DNA of 44,651 nucleotides from JBGTBQ01 sp041749275 (lineage in GTDB: Bacteria; Acidobacteriota; Blastocatellia; Pyrinomonadales; Pyrinomonadaceae): contig JBGTBQ010000297.1 of NCBI GenBank assembly GCA_041749275.1, forward strand, positions 1-44,651. The letters are read 5' to 3'. Positions within the stretch are counted from its first letter, which is position 1. Every line of letters starts with the position of its first letter. This document shows, piece after piece, positions 7,413-15,989 of this stretch. The notes under the pieces were generated by a model. It was given only the letters and a program-made list of their open reading frames with translations. It was not told where the DNA came from and did no database searches. The position numbers were made by a program, and so were the translations under genes.

Positions 7413-7988
7413 ATGAGTGTCAACGTCGAGTGGAATTTGGATGAAGGGCAACAGGGCGGGATCATCGCGGAGGGCGCTTACCTCTGGGATGCCGCCAAAC
7501 GTTTGGGCGTGCGTTTGCCCGCGGAGTGTGAAGGGCGAGGCGAATGCGATACGTGCTCGGTGGTGGTCGAAAAGGGCGCAACTCTGCTCTCGTCTCTGAC
7601 GGATGCGGAGCGCCGGCAGCTCAGTCCTGAAAGGTTGGCGGCGGGCGAGCGGCTCGCGTGCCAAGCGAAAGTCGAGCACGGCGGCGACCTCGTCTTGCGG
7701 CCTGTCTCGGCGACTGTTCGCGCCGAGACGACCGAAGAGTCGGTCAAGGACTTCCGTAAAGAGTTCCGCGAGATGCCGCTCCAGAAAAAGCTGGCGACGC
7801 TCGTCGAGTTCGAGGCGATTACGGCCTACCAGACGCTGAATAAAATCATTGACTTGCCGTTCATGGTGGTCGGGAAAGGACTTGACCTGATGGCCGGGCG
7901 CGGTCGCGTGCTCTCTCAACGTGATCGCGAAGCGCGCCGCCCGGCGGAACACACCACCGGCTCCACGGAAACAGAGCACAGTGAATAG
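7413..7988 (+). CDS. [2Fe-2S] ferredoxin-like protein with C-terminal extension
   Basis: 191 aa. Residues 1-95 form a plant-type ferredoxin fold with cluster ligands Cys39, Cys45, Cys48 (CEGRGECDTC) and Cys83 (RLACQAKV). It should carry one low-potential electron in the cytoplasm. Residues 110-191 are an extension with a charged stretch (ESVKDFRKEFREMP) and an amphipathic segment (IIDLPFMVVGKGLDLMAG) that might dock to a membrane or partner; no domain is recognised there. The ATG at 7413 has GGAGG 7 bp upstream. The 185-bp spacer after the Fur-family gene contains an ACACTG/CAGTGT dyad at 7260-7290, a possible regulator site. Confidence 0.85.
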   Translation: MSVNVEWNLDEGQQGGIIAEGAYLWDAAKRLGVRLPAECEGRGECDTCSVVVEKGATLLSSLTDAERRQLSPERLAAGERLACQAKVEHGGDLVLRPVSATVRAETTEESVKDFRKEFREMPLQKKLATLVEFEAITAYQTLNKIIDLPFMVVGKGLDLMAGRGRVLSQRDREARRPAEHTTGSTETEHSE

Positions 7989-8105
7989 CGAGCAAGGAAA
8001 GTGAGCGGAGAGCTTTAACCGTCTTCCTCGCAACGGACGGCGAAAGCGTTGCTTCCAAATTACTCGTTGCCCACCGTTCGTGGCTCACTTGCTCCGAGGT
8101 GAATC

Positions 8106-8546
8106 ATGTTTAAAGCGACAGACATTCTCGTCCCGGTTGACTTCTCGCCGACCTCGGTCAACGCCGTGCGCGTCGCCGCCGGCATCGCCGCGCCGGATGG
8201 GGACATCACGTTACTGCACGTAATTGACCAGCACTTCATCGAGGACGCGGTGGCCGCCGCGTTCGGTTCAAGTGAGGAGATCACGGGGCGGCAGCGCGAG
8301 CAGGCCGAGGCCAATTTTACGAACATGCTGGAAGGCGTGGAGACTGGCGCGGTTAACGTCGAGCGTATGGTCGTGGTTGGCGTGCCCTTCGTCGAGATTC
8401 TCAAAATCGCGCGCGACCTCGATCTACCGATGATCGTGATGGGCGTGCGTGGCCGCACAGCCGGCGCGGAGGAGTTGCTCTTCGGCTCGACCGCGGAGAA
8501 GGTCTTGCGTGGGACGCGCATCCCCGTGCTCTGTATCCCTTTCTGA
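8106..8546 (+). CDS. Universal stress protein (UspA family)
   Basis: 146-aa single Usp domain beginning ILVPVDFSPTSVNAVRVAA. The ATP-binding signature is GVRGRTAGAEELLFGSTAEK (G-x2-G-x9-G-S/T type), so this is probably an ATP-binding member. Its role is cytoplasmic stress adaptation; the client is unknown. GAGGTG precedes the ATG. The next gene starts 9 bp after the stop, so the two are probably co-transcribed. Confidence 0.93.
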   Translation: MFKATDILVPVDFSPTSVNAVRVAAGIAAPDGDITLLHVIDQHFIEDAVAAAFGSSEEITGRQREQAEANFTNMLEGVETGAVNVERMVVVGVPFVEILKIARDLDLPMIVMGVRGRTAGAEELLFGSTAEKVLRGTRIPVLCIPF

Positions 8547-8555
8547 TTGAAAAAT

Positions 8556-9638
8556 ATGGCGACGACGGGCAAGGCGAACCGAATCGCGGTGATTCCGGGC
8601 GACGGCATCGGGCCGGAGGTGACGGCGGAGGCCGTCCGCGTCCTTGAACTGCTCGGCAAGACGCACGGCGTCCGGCTCGACTTCCAACATTTCGACTGGG
8701 GCGCCGACAAATATCTGAGCGAGGGCGTGACGATGCCGGACGGCGCGCTCGACATGCTCTCGCGTGACTTCGACGCGATCCTCGCCGGAGCGTTCGGCGA
8801 CCCGCGCGTCCCTTCGAATAGACACGCCGAAGAGATTCTGCTCGGAATGCGGCGCGGACTCGACCTCTACATCAACCTGCGGCCCGTCCGTCTGCTCCAT
8901 CCGCGTCTGACTCCACTGCGCGACCGTGGCATTGACGACATAGACTTCGTCGTCTTCCGCGAGAACACGGAGGGCGCCTACTGCGGCGCGGGCGGCTTTC
9001 TGAAGCGCGGAACAGCGGATGAGATCGCCACGCAGGAAGAGTTGAACACGCGGCGCGGCGTCGAGCGGATCATCGTCGCCGCGTTCGATTACGCGCGCGC
9101 ACGTGGAAGGCGGCGCGTGACGATGGCCGATAAGTCGAACGTGCAGCGCTTTGGCGGCGACCTCTGGCAGCGCGTTTTCAGAGAGGTTGCTTCACGCTAT
9201 CCCGAAATGGAGGCGAACCACCAGTACGTTGATGCGACGGCGATGTTTATGGTGCAGAACCCGGCGCAGTACGATGTGGTCGTCACGAACAATCTCTTCG
9301 GCGACATCCTGACCGACCTCGGCGCGGCGCTTCAGGGCGGCCTCGGCCTCGCCGCTTCGGGCAACATCCACCCCGGTCGCGTCTCATTATTCGAGCCGGT
9401 ACACGGCAGCGCGCCGCCGCTCGCCGGTAAAAATCAGGCCAACCCGGCAGGAGCTATTCTCAGTTCGGCGTTGATGCTAGAATACCTCGAATTCACCGAG
9501 GCGGCGGCAGCGGTCGAAAACGCTGTCCGAGACAGTATCGCCGCCGGCGAAACGACCCTTGACCTCGGCGGCGAACTCTCCACGACGGAAGCGGGCGTGC
9601 GCATTCGGGCCAGAATCAAAATGAGGGATGAAAGATGA
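8556..9638 (+). CDS. Isocitrate/isopropylmalate dehydrogenase-family enzyme, probably 3-isopropylmalate dehydrogenase-like
   Basis: 360 aa, NAD-dependent oxidative decarboxylase of 3-hydroxyacids. Family signatures are VIPGDGIGPEV at the N-terminus, FRENTEGAYCGAGG, the catalytic MADKSNVQ, and VVTNNLFGDILTDLGAAL in the metal-binding site. The substrate region FGDPRVPSNRHAEEILLGMR and INLRPVR is closer to tartrate or D-malate dehydrogenase relatives than to textbook LeuB, so I do not assign a symbol. No leuA, leuC or leuD lies nearby. ATG 8556 is chosen over the TTG at 8547. The last codons (KMRDER-stop) lie inside a heptad repeat, so the terminus is repeat-derived. Confidence 0.85.
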   Translation: MATTGKANRIAVIPGDGIGPEVTAEAVRVLELLGKTHGVRLDFQHFDWGADKYLSEGVTMPDGALDMLSRDFDAILAGAFGDPRVPSNRHAEEILLGMRRGLDLYINLRPVRLLHPRLTPLRDRGIDDIDFVVFRENTEGAYCGAGGFLKRGTADEIATQEELNTRRGVERIIVAAFDYARARGRRRVTMADKSNVQRFGGDLWQRVFREVASRYPEMEANHQYVDATAMFMVQNPAQYDVVVTNNLFGDILTDLGAALQGGLGLAASGNIHPGRVSLFEPVHGSAPPLAGKNQANPAGAILSSALMLEYLEFTEAAAAVENAVRDSIAAGETTLDLGGELSTTEAGVRIRARIKMRDER

Positions 9639-9695
9639 GAGATGAAAAGAAAGCAACGCGCTTCACTTCATCCTTTATCCTTCATTCATTGAGTT
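9618..9695. repeat. Heptad inverted repeat A
   Basis: Left arm in 7-bp units ending ATGA: AAAATGA, GGGATGA, AAGATGA, GAGATGA (9618-9645). The right arm is complementary in 7-bp units: TCATCCT, TTATCCT, TCATTCA (9668-9688). The dehydrogenase stop codon (9636-9638) lies in the left arm. The transcript can fold into a long imperfect hairpin before the next gene. Confidence 0.7.
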
Positions 9696-9702
9696 AGGAT
9701 TT

Positions 9703-10452
9703 ATGTCTAAGGGGCAGGAAACAGTCCAGAGGCTGCTGGCGGTCGTCGTCATCATGGCGATGCTCGGCGTGATGGGCATCCCTCCCACGGTCATCGTCTT
9801 CTTCGCCACGGTCGTCTATTTCGTCTGGCGCGCGGTGCAGCGCTCCGAGCAGCAGGACATCAAAAACATCTTCGACTTCTACATCGCCGCCAACGAAATC
9901 CTCCGCGATGACGAGAAGCGCTGGTATGGCTTCGAGATCAGCCATGTCGTCAACGATGGCGAGCGCGTCCTGCATTTGATGCCCGACCCGCCCCCGCTCG
10001 TCTACTTCGCGCTCGGTGCGCTCTACCACCGCGCGGGCGATCACGAGTCGGCGGTCGAGCAACTCTCCTACGTCACCGAGAACGAGCAGGGCGACGAAAA
10101 CCGCCGTTTCGCTCCCTCGCCGGAACTGCGGCGCTACGTCGAGGTCTTACGCCGGATCGAGCGCGACCCGTCAGAGGCGCCGCAGACGATGGCGGCCATC
10201 CGCAGCCTCGAACGCGCCCGCCGCGCGCGCGCCGCCGCGATGCTCGACCAGAGCCGCCTTCGCGTCAGCGACGGCGCTCCGCACGTCACACTCCACGCCG
10301 CGCCGCAATCTCGCAAGGGCGAGGACGCGAGCCTGAATTCACTCGCTGGTATGCGCCAGACGCCGCCCCCGTCGCCCGTCTCAATGACGCCGCCCGCGCC
10401 GATTGCCGAAGTCCTGCGCGACCTCTATGAAGAAGAGAAGAAGACGGCGTGA
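9703..10452 (+). CDS. Membrane-anchored TPR-like protein of unknown function
   Basis: 249 aa, not assigned to a named family. Residues 8-45 contain two hydrophobic stretches (LLAVVVIMAMLGVMG, TVIVFFATVVYFVW) that should anchor it in the inner membrane. Residues 95-130 (VYFALGALYHRAGDHESAVE) look like one tetratricopeptide repeat. The tail is proline-rich (TPPPSPVSMTPPAPIAEVL) and ends in charged residues. It probably acts as a scaffold. TTAGGA precedes the ATG. It follows a heptad hairpin and precedes cinA by 89 bp. Confidence 0.75.
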   Translation: MSKGQETVQRLLAVVVIMAMLGVMGIPPTVIVFFATVVYFVWRAVQRSEQQDIKNIFDFYIAANEILRDDEKRWYGFEISHVVNDGERVLHLMPDPPPLVYFALGALYHRAGDHESAVEQLSYVTENEQGDENRRFAPSPELRRYVEVLRRIERDPSEAPQTMAAIRSLERARRARAAAMLDQSRLRVSDGAPHVTLHAAPQSRKGEDASLNSLAGMRQTPPPSPVSMTPPAPIAEVLRDLYEEEKKTA

Positions 10453-10541
10453 GCGACCATGCGGAGAGAGAATCGGCGGCGGCTGTTGTGATGAACAGTC
10501 GCCGCTTTTGTGCTTAATGACCACTTGACTACCGGAGATTT

Positions 10542-11777
10542 ATGCTCACCGCGGAGATCATCGCCGTTGGCTCCGAACTCCTGACGCCGTACCGCACGGA
10601 CACGAACAGCCTGTGGCTGACCGAAAAGCTCAACAGCATCGGCGTCGAGGTCAAGCTCAAGACCGTGGTCGGTGACGACGACGCGCGGCTCGAAGAGGCG
10701 ATCCGCGATGCGCTCAAGCGTTCCGGTGTGGTCATCACGACCGGGGGCTTGGGGCCGACCGAGGACGACATCACACGCAAAATCGCGGCCCGCGCTCTCG
10801 CTCTCCGGCTGACGCTCGATGAGCGTGTCCACGCAGAGATCAAGGCGAAGTTTCTGCATTGGGGGCGGAAGATGCCGGAGATCAACGCGCGGCAGGCGAT
10901 GGTCATCGAGGGCGCGACCGTGCTCGACAACCCGAACGGTACCGCGCCCGGTCTCTATCTCGAACATGAAGGGCGCTCGGTCGTGCTGCTGCCGGGGCCG
11001 CCGCGCGAGTTGATGCCGATGTTCGAGAAACTGGTGTTGCCGAAACTCGCCGCGAAGGCGGGCGACGTGCGCGTCGTGCGCCGCGTGCTGCGCGTCACCG
11101 GCATGGGCGAGTCAGCCGTGGACGAGCGCATCGCGCCCGTCTACAAACAGTATGAGAATCCGCAGACCACGATACTCTTCACCAACAGTGAAATCGAAAT
11201 ACATCTGACCGCACAGGGAAGAACCGAGCAGGAGGCGGAACTATTGCTCGACGGCCTCGCCGGACAAATCGAAGAGCGACTAGACCACTCCATCTTCGCC
11301 TTTCGCGGTGAGAAGATGGAAGAGGTCATCGGCCTCCGCCTCGCCATCGGAGGGTTCACTCTCGCCGTCGCCGAAAGCTGCACGGGCGGTCTCATTGCCG
11401 AGCGCCTGACGGAAGTCTCCGGCGCGTCGAGCTACTTCATGGAAGGCGTCGTCGCCTACTCGAACGAGGCGAAAACACGACTGCTCGGAGTACCCGCCGA
11501 GTTAATCGAGGAGCACGGCGCCGTGAGCGCCGAGGTCGCCGAGGCAATGGCCGAGGGCGTGAAACGGCGCGCGGACGTTGACTTCGCCCTCTCCGTCACG
11601 GGCGTCGCCGGGCCGACGGGCGGCACGGCGGAGAAGCCGGTCGGCCTCGTCTACATCGCGCTCGCTGACGACGCGCACACACAACACCGCAAATTGATGC
11701 TCCCCGGCGACCGCCATCTCATCCGCTGGCGCGCTTCGCAGGCGGCGCTCGACTTGTTGCGACGGCGGCTGATATAA
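10542..11777 (+). CDS. cinA: CinA-like protein (nicotinamide-nucleotide amidohydrolase family)
   Basis: 411 aa with full two-domain architecture. Residues 1-170 are the MoCF-like ADP-ribose pyrophosphatase domain (AEIIAVGSELLTPYRTDTNS, TTGGLGPTEDDITRKIAARA, LLPGPPRELMPMF). Residues 255-410 are the PncC/CinA amidase domain (LAVAESCTGGLIAERLTEVS, SVTGVAGPTGGTAEKPVGLV). CinA proteins recycle damaged pyridine nucleotides in the NAD salvage cycle. The length matches the family. The ATG follows CCGGAGATTT, with GGAG 5 bp upstream. Confidence 0.94.
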   Translation: MLTAEIIAVGSELLTPYRTDTNSLWLTEKLNSIGVEVKLKTVVGDDDARLEEAIRDALKRSGVVITTGGLGPTEDDITRKIAARALALRLTLDERVHAEIKAKFLHWGRKMPEINARQAMVIEGATVLDNPNGTAPGLYLEHEGRSVVLLPGPPRELMPMFEKLVLPKLAAKAGDVRVVRRVLRVTGMGESAVDERIAPVYKQYENPQTTILFTNSEIEIHLTAQGRTEQEAELLLDGLAGQIEERLDHSIFAFRGEKMEEVIGLRLAIGGFTLAVAESCTGGLIAERLTEVSGASSYFMEGVVAYSNEAKTRLLGVPAELIEEHGAVSAEVAEAMAEGVKRRADVDFALSVTGVAGPTGGTAEKPVGLVYIALADDAHTQHRKLMLPGDRHLIRWRASQAALDLLRRRLI

Positions 11778-12026
11778 GACCAAATTCCCAGAGCGTTCAC
11801 GCATCCTCGCAGCTTGACCCCGCCGGATAACTGTTCGCGCTTTCGTCGCAGGCGACCGGCGCATCAGCGTCATCCCGCGGGAACCTAATGAAAGCGGCGG
11901 CAGGGATGAGCAGGAGAGAATTCCAAGTTGAATGCGCTGCCGTAGTCTCGGCCTCCCTTGTCCCACCCTCACGCTGCTTGCTATAGTCACAGAGTTGCGT
12001 CGCAGCCTCCCATTCCGCCATGATGA
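11778..12026 (+). promoter_or_regulatory. Intergenic region with promoter for plsY
   Basis: TTGTCC at 11958-11963, an 18-bp spacer and TATAGT at 11982-11987 form a plausible sigma-70 promoter about 40 bp before the plsY ATG. No gene or strong terminator is visible in the rest of the 249 bp. Confidence 0.55.
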
Positions 12027-12653
12027 ATGATCCTGATGCCGCCTGTCCTCATTATCCTTTTCGCGTACCTGATCGGCTCGGTACCATTCGGGTACTTGAT
12101 CGTGAAGTTGCGCGGCGAAGGTGATGTCCGAAGGATAGGTTCAGGCGGGACGGGCGCAACCAACGTCACGCGCCGCGCGGGCAAAGCGGCTGGTGTTCTA
12201 ACGCTCGCGCTGGATGCGCTCAAGGGAATGTTGGTAGTCGTGGTGGCGCGCTGGCTCTTAACGCCCGATTTCGGCGTCAACTGGTGGGTGGCGGCGGCGG
12301 CGCTGGCCGCCGTCACCGGGCACATCTTCCCCCTCTGGCTTCGTTTCCGGGGGGGGAAGGGTGTAGCGACAGGCTTGGGCGCTTTCATCTGTCTCACGCC
12401 CCTCGCGGTGCTTTGCATCGTGCCCGTTTTCGTCGCCGTGGTGTGGGCCACGCGCTATGTCTCTCTCGGCTCGATCATGGCGGCAGCGGCTCTCCCGGTC
12501 TGCGTGTGGTTTTTCGGGGGCGGTGGTGATTCGTCAATGACATCTCAGCCTCTGTTGGTTGTGGCAATCATAGTCGCCGCTCTCATCATCTTCATGCACC
12601 GCGCCAACATCAGCAGGCTGGTGCACGGCACGGAGAGTAAGCTGAAACTATGA
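12027..12653 (+). CDS. plsY: Acyl-phosphate:glycerol-3-phosphate acyltransferase PlsY
   Basis: 208-aa polytopic inner-membrane enzyme that acylates glycerol-3-phosphate with acyl-phosphate, the first step of phospholipid synthesis. The three conserved loop motifs are present: GSVPFGYLIVKLRGEGDVRR with SGGTGATNVTR, then GHIFPLWLRFRGGKGVATGLG, and the late loop before the last helix. Five or so hydrophobic segments alternate with them. The length is typical. gpsA, which makes its substrate, follows after 66 bp that include a heptad hairpin, so this is a phospholipid-precursor pair. Confidence 0.95.
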   Translation: MILMPPVLIILFAYLIGSVPFGYLIVKLRGEGDVRRIGSGGTGATNVTRRAGKAAGVLTLALDALKGMLVVVVARWLLTPDFGVNWWVAAAALAAVTGHIFPLWLRFRGGKGVATGLGAFICLTPLAVLCIVPVFVAVVWATRYVSLGSIMAAAALPVCVWFFGGGGDSSMTSQPLLVVAIIVAALIIFMHRANISRLVHGTESKLKL

Positions 12654-12716
12654 ACGATGAATGAAATGAAAGATGGCATTCATTTCCGCGTTCATCGTTC
12701 CGCGTTCATCGTTTAA
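12650..12716. repeat. Heptad inverted repeat B between plsY and gpsA
   Basis: The right arm consists of alternating 7-bp units TTCCGCG and TTCATCG, repeated twice (12684-12711). The left arm (ACGATGA, ATGAAATGA, AAGATG) is complementary to it, forming an imperfect hairpin in the 66-bp spacer. Confidence 0.6.
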
Positions 12717-12719
12717 ATC

Positions 12720-13748
12720 ATGCGTCGCATCGCGGTCATGGGAGCCGGCGGGTGGGGGACGGCGTTGAGCATCGTCGCCGGTCTGGCCGGGCATGAGGTG
12801 CGGTTGTGGTCACGCAACGAGCAGGTCGTCAAAGAGGTCAACCGGGAGCGCGTCAACTCGATTTACCTCGCACCGCACGTGGTACCTGAGAGCGTGCGCG
12901 CAACGAGCGACATACACGATGCGTTGAACGGCGCCGAGGTCGTGATTCTGGCGTCACCGTCGCACGCGACGCGCGTGCTGCTCGAACGTATCGGCGGCGC
13001 GACGACGGAGGAAATGATCTTTGTCAGCGCGACGAAAGGGGTCGAGAACGAGACGGGTATGCGCGTCTCCGAGATCGTCGCCGACGTGTTGGGGCGGGTT
13101 GTTCCCGCGCTGCGTTTTGTCTGTCTGTCGGGGCCGTCCTTCGCGCAAGAGGTTGCGGCAGGGCAACCGACGGCGGTCGTCGCCGCAAGTCTGGATGAGC
13201 GCCTCAGTCGCTTGATTCAGGCCGAGTTGAGCGTGCGGAACTTTCGAGTCTACACGAACGGCGATTTGATCGGGACTGAACTGGGCGGCGCGGTCAAAAA
13301 CGTGATGGCGCTCGCGGCAGGCATGGTTGCTGGTCTCAACCTCGGCTCGAACAGTATATCGGCGCTCATCACGCGCGGACTGGCGGAGATGTCGCGCCTC
13401 GTCTTATCACAAGGCGGGCGCGTCGAGACGATGATGGGGTTGGCGGGCCTCGGAGACCTCGTCCTGACCTGCACGGGCGGGCTGTCGCGCAATCGCTTCG
13501 TCGGTCAGGAATTGGGCCGCGGTCGCGCGCTCGAAGAGGTGTTGGCGGGGATGAATGAGGTCGCGGAAGGCGTGCGGACGACACGCTCCGTCAAACTGCT
13601 GGCCGAGAGGGCGGGCGTCGAGATGCCGATTACGGACGAAGTCCACGCCGTTCTCTACGAACGGAAGAGCGTGCGCGAAGCAGTCGAAAGCCTGATGGCG
13701 AGGCCGCCACAGGGAGAGTTTGAAAGGCAAGTGATGATTGATAAATGA
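12720..13748 (+). CDS. gpsA: Glycerol-3-phosphate dehydrogenase [NAD(P)+]
   Basis: 342 aa. The N-terminal Rossmann fold is IAVMGAGGWGTALS (GxGxxG). The catalytic region has FVSATKGVE, SGPSFAQEVAAGQPTAVV and the catalytic lysine in LGGAVKNVMALAAGM, followed by TRGLAEMSRL and GLAGLGDLVLTCTG. It reduces dihydroxyacetone phosphate to sn-glycerol-3-phosphate in the cytoplasm, supplying plsY just upstream. Length and motif order are standard for GpsA. Confidence 0.96.
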   Translation: MRRIAVMGAGGWGTALSIVAGLAGHEVRLWSRNEQVVKEVNRERVNSIYLAPHVVPESVRATSDIHDALNGAEVVILASPSHATRVLLERIGGATTEEMIFVSATKGVENETGMRVSEIVADVLGRVVPALRFVCLSGPSFAQEVAAGQPTAVVAASLDERLSRLIQAELSVRNFRVYTNGDLIGTELGGAVKNVMALAAGMVAGLNLGSNSISALITRGLAEMSRLVLSQGGRVETMMGLAGLGDLVLTCTGGLSRNRFVGQELGRGRALEEVLAGMNEVAEGVRTTRSVKLLAERAGVEMPITDEVHAVLYERKSVREAVESLMARPPQGEFERQVMIDK

Positions 13749-13969
13749 AAAGTGATAGATGGGAAGCACGCTGATTTTTATCGGTCAGTGTGTGATGCAC
13801 AAATCACTTATGGCAATTTGCAATTGGATGCGACCACATCAACGACCGTTTAGAGGCGGGGCAAGCCCCGCCGTCTCACGTTGAACCGGCGGGCATTGCC
13901 CGCCTCTAAACAGTCGCACCCAATTGCAAACCGCTGTAACACTTATCACTCACCACTCATCACTTCTTT
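13749..13969. repeat. Heptad inverted repeat C enclosing a 114-bp nested palindrome
   Basis: The 221-bp spacer is almost entirely repeat. The palindrome spans 13817-13930: outer arms 13817-13834 and 13913-13930 match in 17 of 18, inner arms 13848-13860 and 13899-13911 are perfect (GTTTAGAGGCGGG), and two GC hairpins (GGCGGGGC-AA-GCCCCGCC and GGCGGGC-ATT-GCCCGCC) sit in the middle. Outside it the flanks are heptads: AAATGAA, AAGTGAT, AGATGGG on the left, and CACTTAT, CACTCAC, CACTCAT, CACTTCT (13940-13967) on the right. Confidence 0.72.
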
Positions 13970-14434
13970 ATGGCTGATGAGGAGAAAGTGATCGTCACGA
14001 ATCGCGCGGCGTTTCACGAATACCACATCCTGAATAAGTATGAGGCGGGAATTGCGCTGACGGGCACCGAAGTCAAAAGCGTGCGCGCCGGGCAAATCCA
14101 ACTCAAGGAATCATACGTCGCCGTGCGCGACGGGGAGGCGTGGCTTTTCAATGCACACATCTCACACTATTCGCACGGCAACCGGCTCAATCACGACACC
14201 ACAAGGACGCGAAAGCTCCTGCTCCACCGGCGCGAGATAGACCGTCTGGAGTCAGAGACGACGATCAAGGGGATGACGCTGGTCGTCACCCGCGTCTACC
14301 TGAAAAGGGGGCGCGTGAAATTTGAAATAGGCGTCGCTCGTGGTAAAAAATTATATGACAAGCGCGAAACTGAGATGCGACGCACCGTTGAGCGCGAGAC
14401 CCGCGCCCAGATGAAAGAGCGCGCGAAAGAATAG
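13970..14434 (+). CDS. smpB: SsrA-binding protein SmpB
   Basis: 154 aa, the normal length. The OB-fold core is AFHEYHILNKYEAGIALTGT, EVKSVRAGQIQLKESYVAV, followed by NRLNHDTTRTRKLLLHRREI and GRVKFEIGVARGKKLYDKRE with a basic C-terminal tail. It binds tmRNA and brings it to stalled ribosomes. pepA follows after 13 bp, so the two form an operon. The tmRNA gene itself is not in this window. Confidence 0.96.
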   Translation: MADEEKVIVTNRAAFHEYHILNKYEAGIALTGTEVKSVRAGQIQLKESYVAVRDGEAWLFNAHISHYSHGNRLNHDTTRTRKLLLHRREIDRLESETTIKGMTLVVTRVYLKRGRVKFEIGVARGKKLYDKRETEMRRTVERETRAQMKERAKE

Positions 14435-14447
14435 AGGAAAATAAATC

Positions 14448-15989
14448 ATGGACATCATCACAAGTGGTGGGCGCCCCGCCGACACGGACGTACAGGCGCT
14501 GGCCGTCGCCGTCTTCAAAGACGAGAAGGCGGACGAAGGAATTCTAAAAGACCTCGATGCGGCGGCGGGAGGCGTTATCAGTTCCATCCTCGATGCGGAG
14601 GAGATGAAGGGCAAAGAAGGCGAGAGCGCTTACATCCACCTCTCCGCCGGGGGCGGACTGAAAGCGAAGCGCCTGTTGCTCGTCGGCGTCGGCGCGCGTG
14701 AGGATTACAATCTCGCGCAGGCGTCGCGGTTCGCCGGGACCGCGACGCGCACTCTGCGCGCGCGCAACGTCAAATCGGTTGGCTTCGTCCCGCGTCTCGA
14801 CGGCAGCGACGCCGGGCGCGTGGCGGCGGCGGCGGTCGAGGGCGCGATTATCGGGTTGTTCGAGCCGGACAAATATCGCACTGTGGAGAAGGAAGAGAGG
14901 AATGTCGAGAGCCTGTCGGTTATCGTCGAAGGCGCCGATGAAGAGGCCCTGCGACGCGGCGCCGAGCGCGGGAGGGTCGTCGGCGAGTCCGTCAACTTCA
15001 CGCGCGATCTGGCGAACGAGCCGGGCGCCTACATGACGCCCACCATCATGGCCGAACGCGCGCAACAGATCGCCGAAGAATTCGGACTGGAAATCGAAGT
15101 GCTCGACCAGCCACGTCTGGAAGAGTTGGGCATGGGCGCCTTCCTCAGCGTCGCGCGCGGTTCTGAGCAGCCGCCGAAGATGATGATCTTGAAGTATATG
15201 CCCGAAGGCCAGACAGCGATCAATAACGGCGATGACTATCTGGCGCTCGTCGGGAAGGGCGTCACTTTCGACACTGGCGGCATCTCGCTCAAGCCCGGCG
15301 AGAACATGGAACTGATGAAGTACGACATGACGGGCGGCGCAACCGTCCTCGGCGTGATGCGTGCCGTCGCGCAACTCAAACCTTCGATCCCGCTGCTCGG
15401 AATCGTCCCGGCGACCGAGAATATGCCGTCAGGAAAGGCGACCAAGCCGGGCGATGTCGTGCGCGCCATGTCCGGCAAGACCATTGAAGTTATCAACACG
15501 GACGCCGAAGGGCGTCTGATACTCGCCGATGCCGTCTCTTATGCGAAGAAGTTAGGTGCGACCCGCGTCATTGATATGGCGACGCTCACCGGCGCGGTCT
15601 CCATCGCCCTCGGAGACGTAAACACTGGAATCATGGGGACGGATCAAGAGTTGATTGACGGGGTCATCGAAGCAGGCCGTGAGGTCGGTGAGAAGTTCTG
15701 GCAATTACCACTCGATAAAGAGTACTCAAAGCAGATCAAATCTGACATCGCCGACATTAAGAACGTCGGCGGACGCAAGGCCGGAACAATCACCGCCGCC
15801 GCTTTCATCAAGGAATTTGCCGACGGTATCTCATGGGCGCACCTTGACATCGCCGGCACGGCTTGGGGCGACGAGGCAAAGCCCTTCCGCGCAAAAGGCC
15901 CGACGGGCATCGCCGTTCGCACGCTCATCAATTTCGTTGACCATGCCGTGCTTGCGTCGGAGAGCAAGGGAGAAGACAAAAAAGCCTGA
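14448..15989 (+). CDS. pepA: Leucyl aminopeptidase (M17, cytosol aminopeptidase)
   Basis: 513 aa. The N-terminal macro-like domain runs to about residue 180. The C-terminal M17 catalytic domain has the dinuclear metal site: VGKGVTFDTGGISLKPG with the catalytic lysine, YDMTGGA, the signature NTDAEGRLILADA, and TLTGAVSIALGD. It removes N-terminal residues from peptides in the cytoplasm, typically as a hexamer. It follows smpB by 13 bp; AGGAAA precedes the ATG. Pairing peptide turnover with trans-translation makes functional sense but is inference. Confidence 0.95.
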   Translation: MDIITSGGRPADTDVQALAVAVFKDEKADEGILKDLDAAAGGVISSILDAEEMKGKEGESAYIHLSAGGGLKAKRLLLVGVGAREDYNLAQASRFAGTATRTLRARNVKSVGFVPRLDGSDAGRVAAAAVEGAIIGLFEPDKYRTVEKEERNVESLSVIVEGADEEALRRGAERGRVVGESVNFTRDLANEPGAYMTPTIMAERAQQIAEEFGLEIEVLDQPRLEELGMGAFLSVARGSEQPPKMMILKYMPEGQTAINNGDDYLALVGKGVTFDTGGISLKPGENMELMKYDMTGGATVLGVMRAVAQLKPSIPLLGIVPATENMPSGKATKPGDVVRAMSGKTIEVINTDAEGRLILADAVSYAKKLGATRVIDMATLTGAVSIALGDVNTGIMGTDQELIDGVIEAGREVGEKFWQLPLDKEYSKQIKSDIADIKNVGGRKAGTITAAAFIKEFADGISWAHLDIAGTAWGDEAKPFRAKGPTGIAVRTLINFVDHAVLASESKGEDKKA

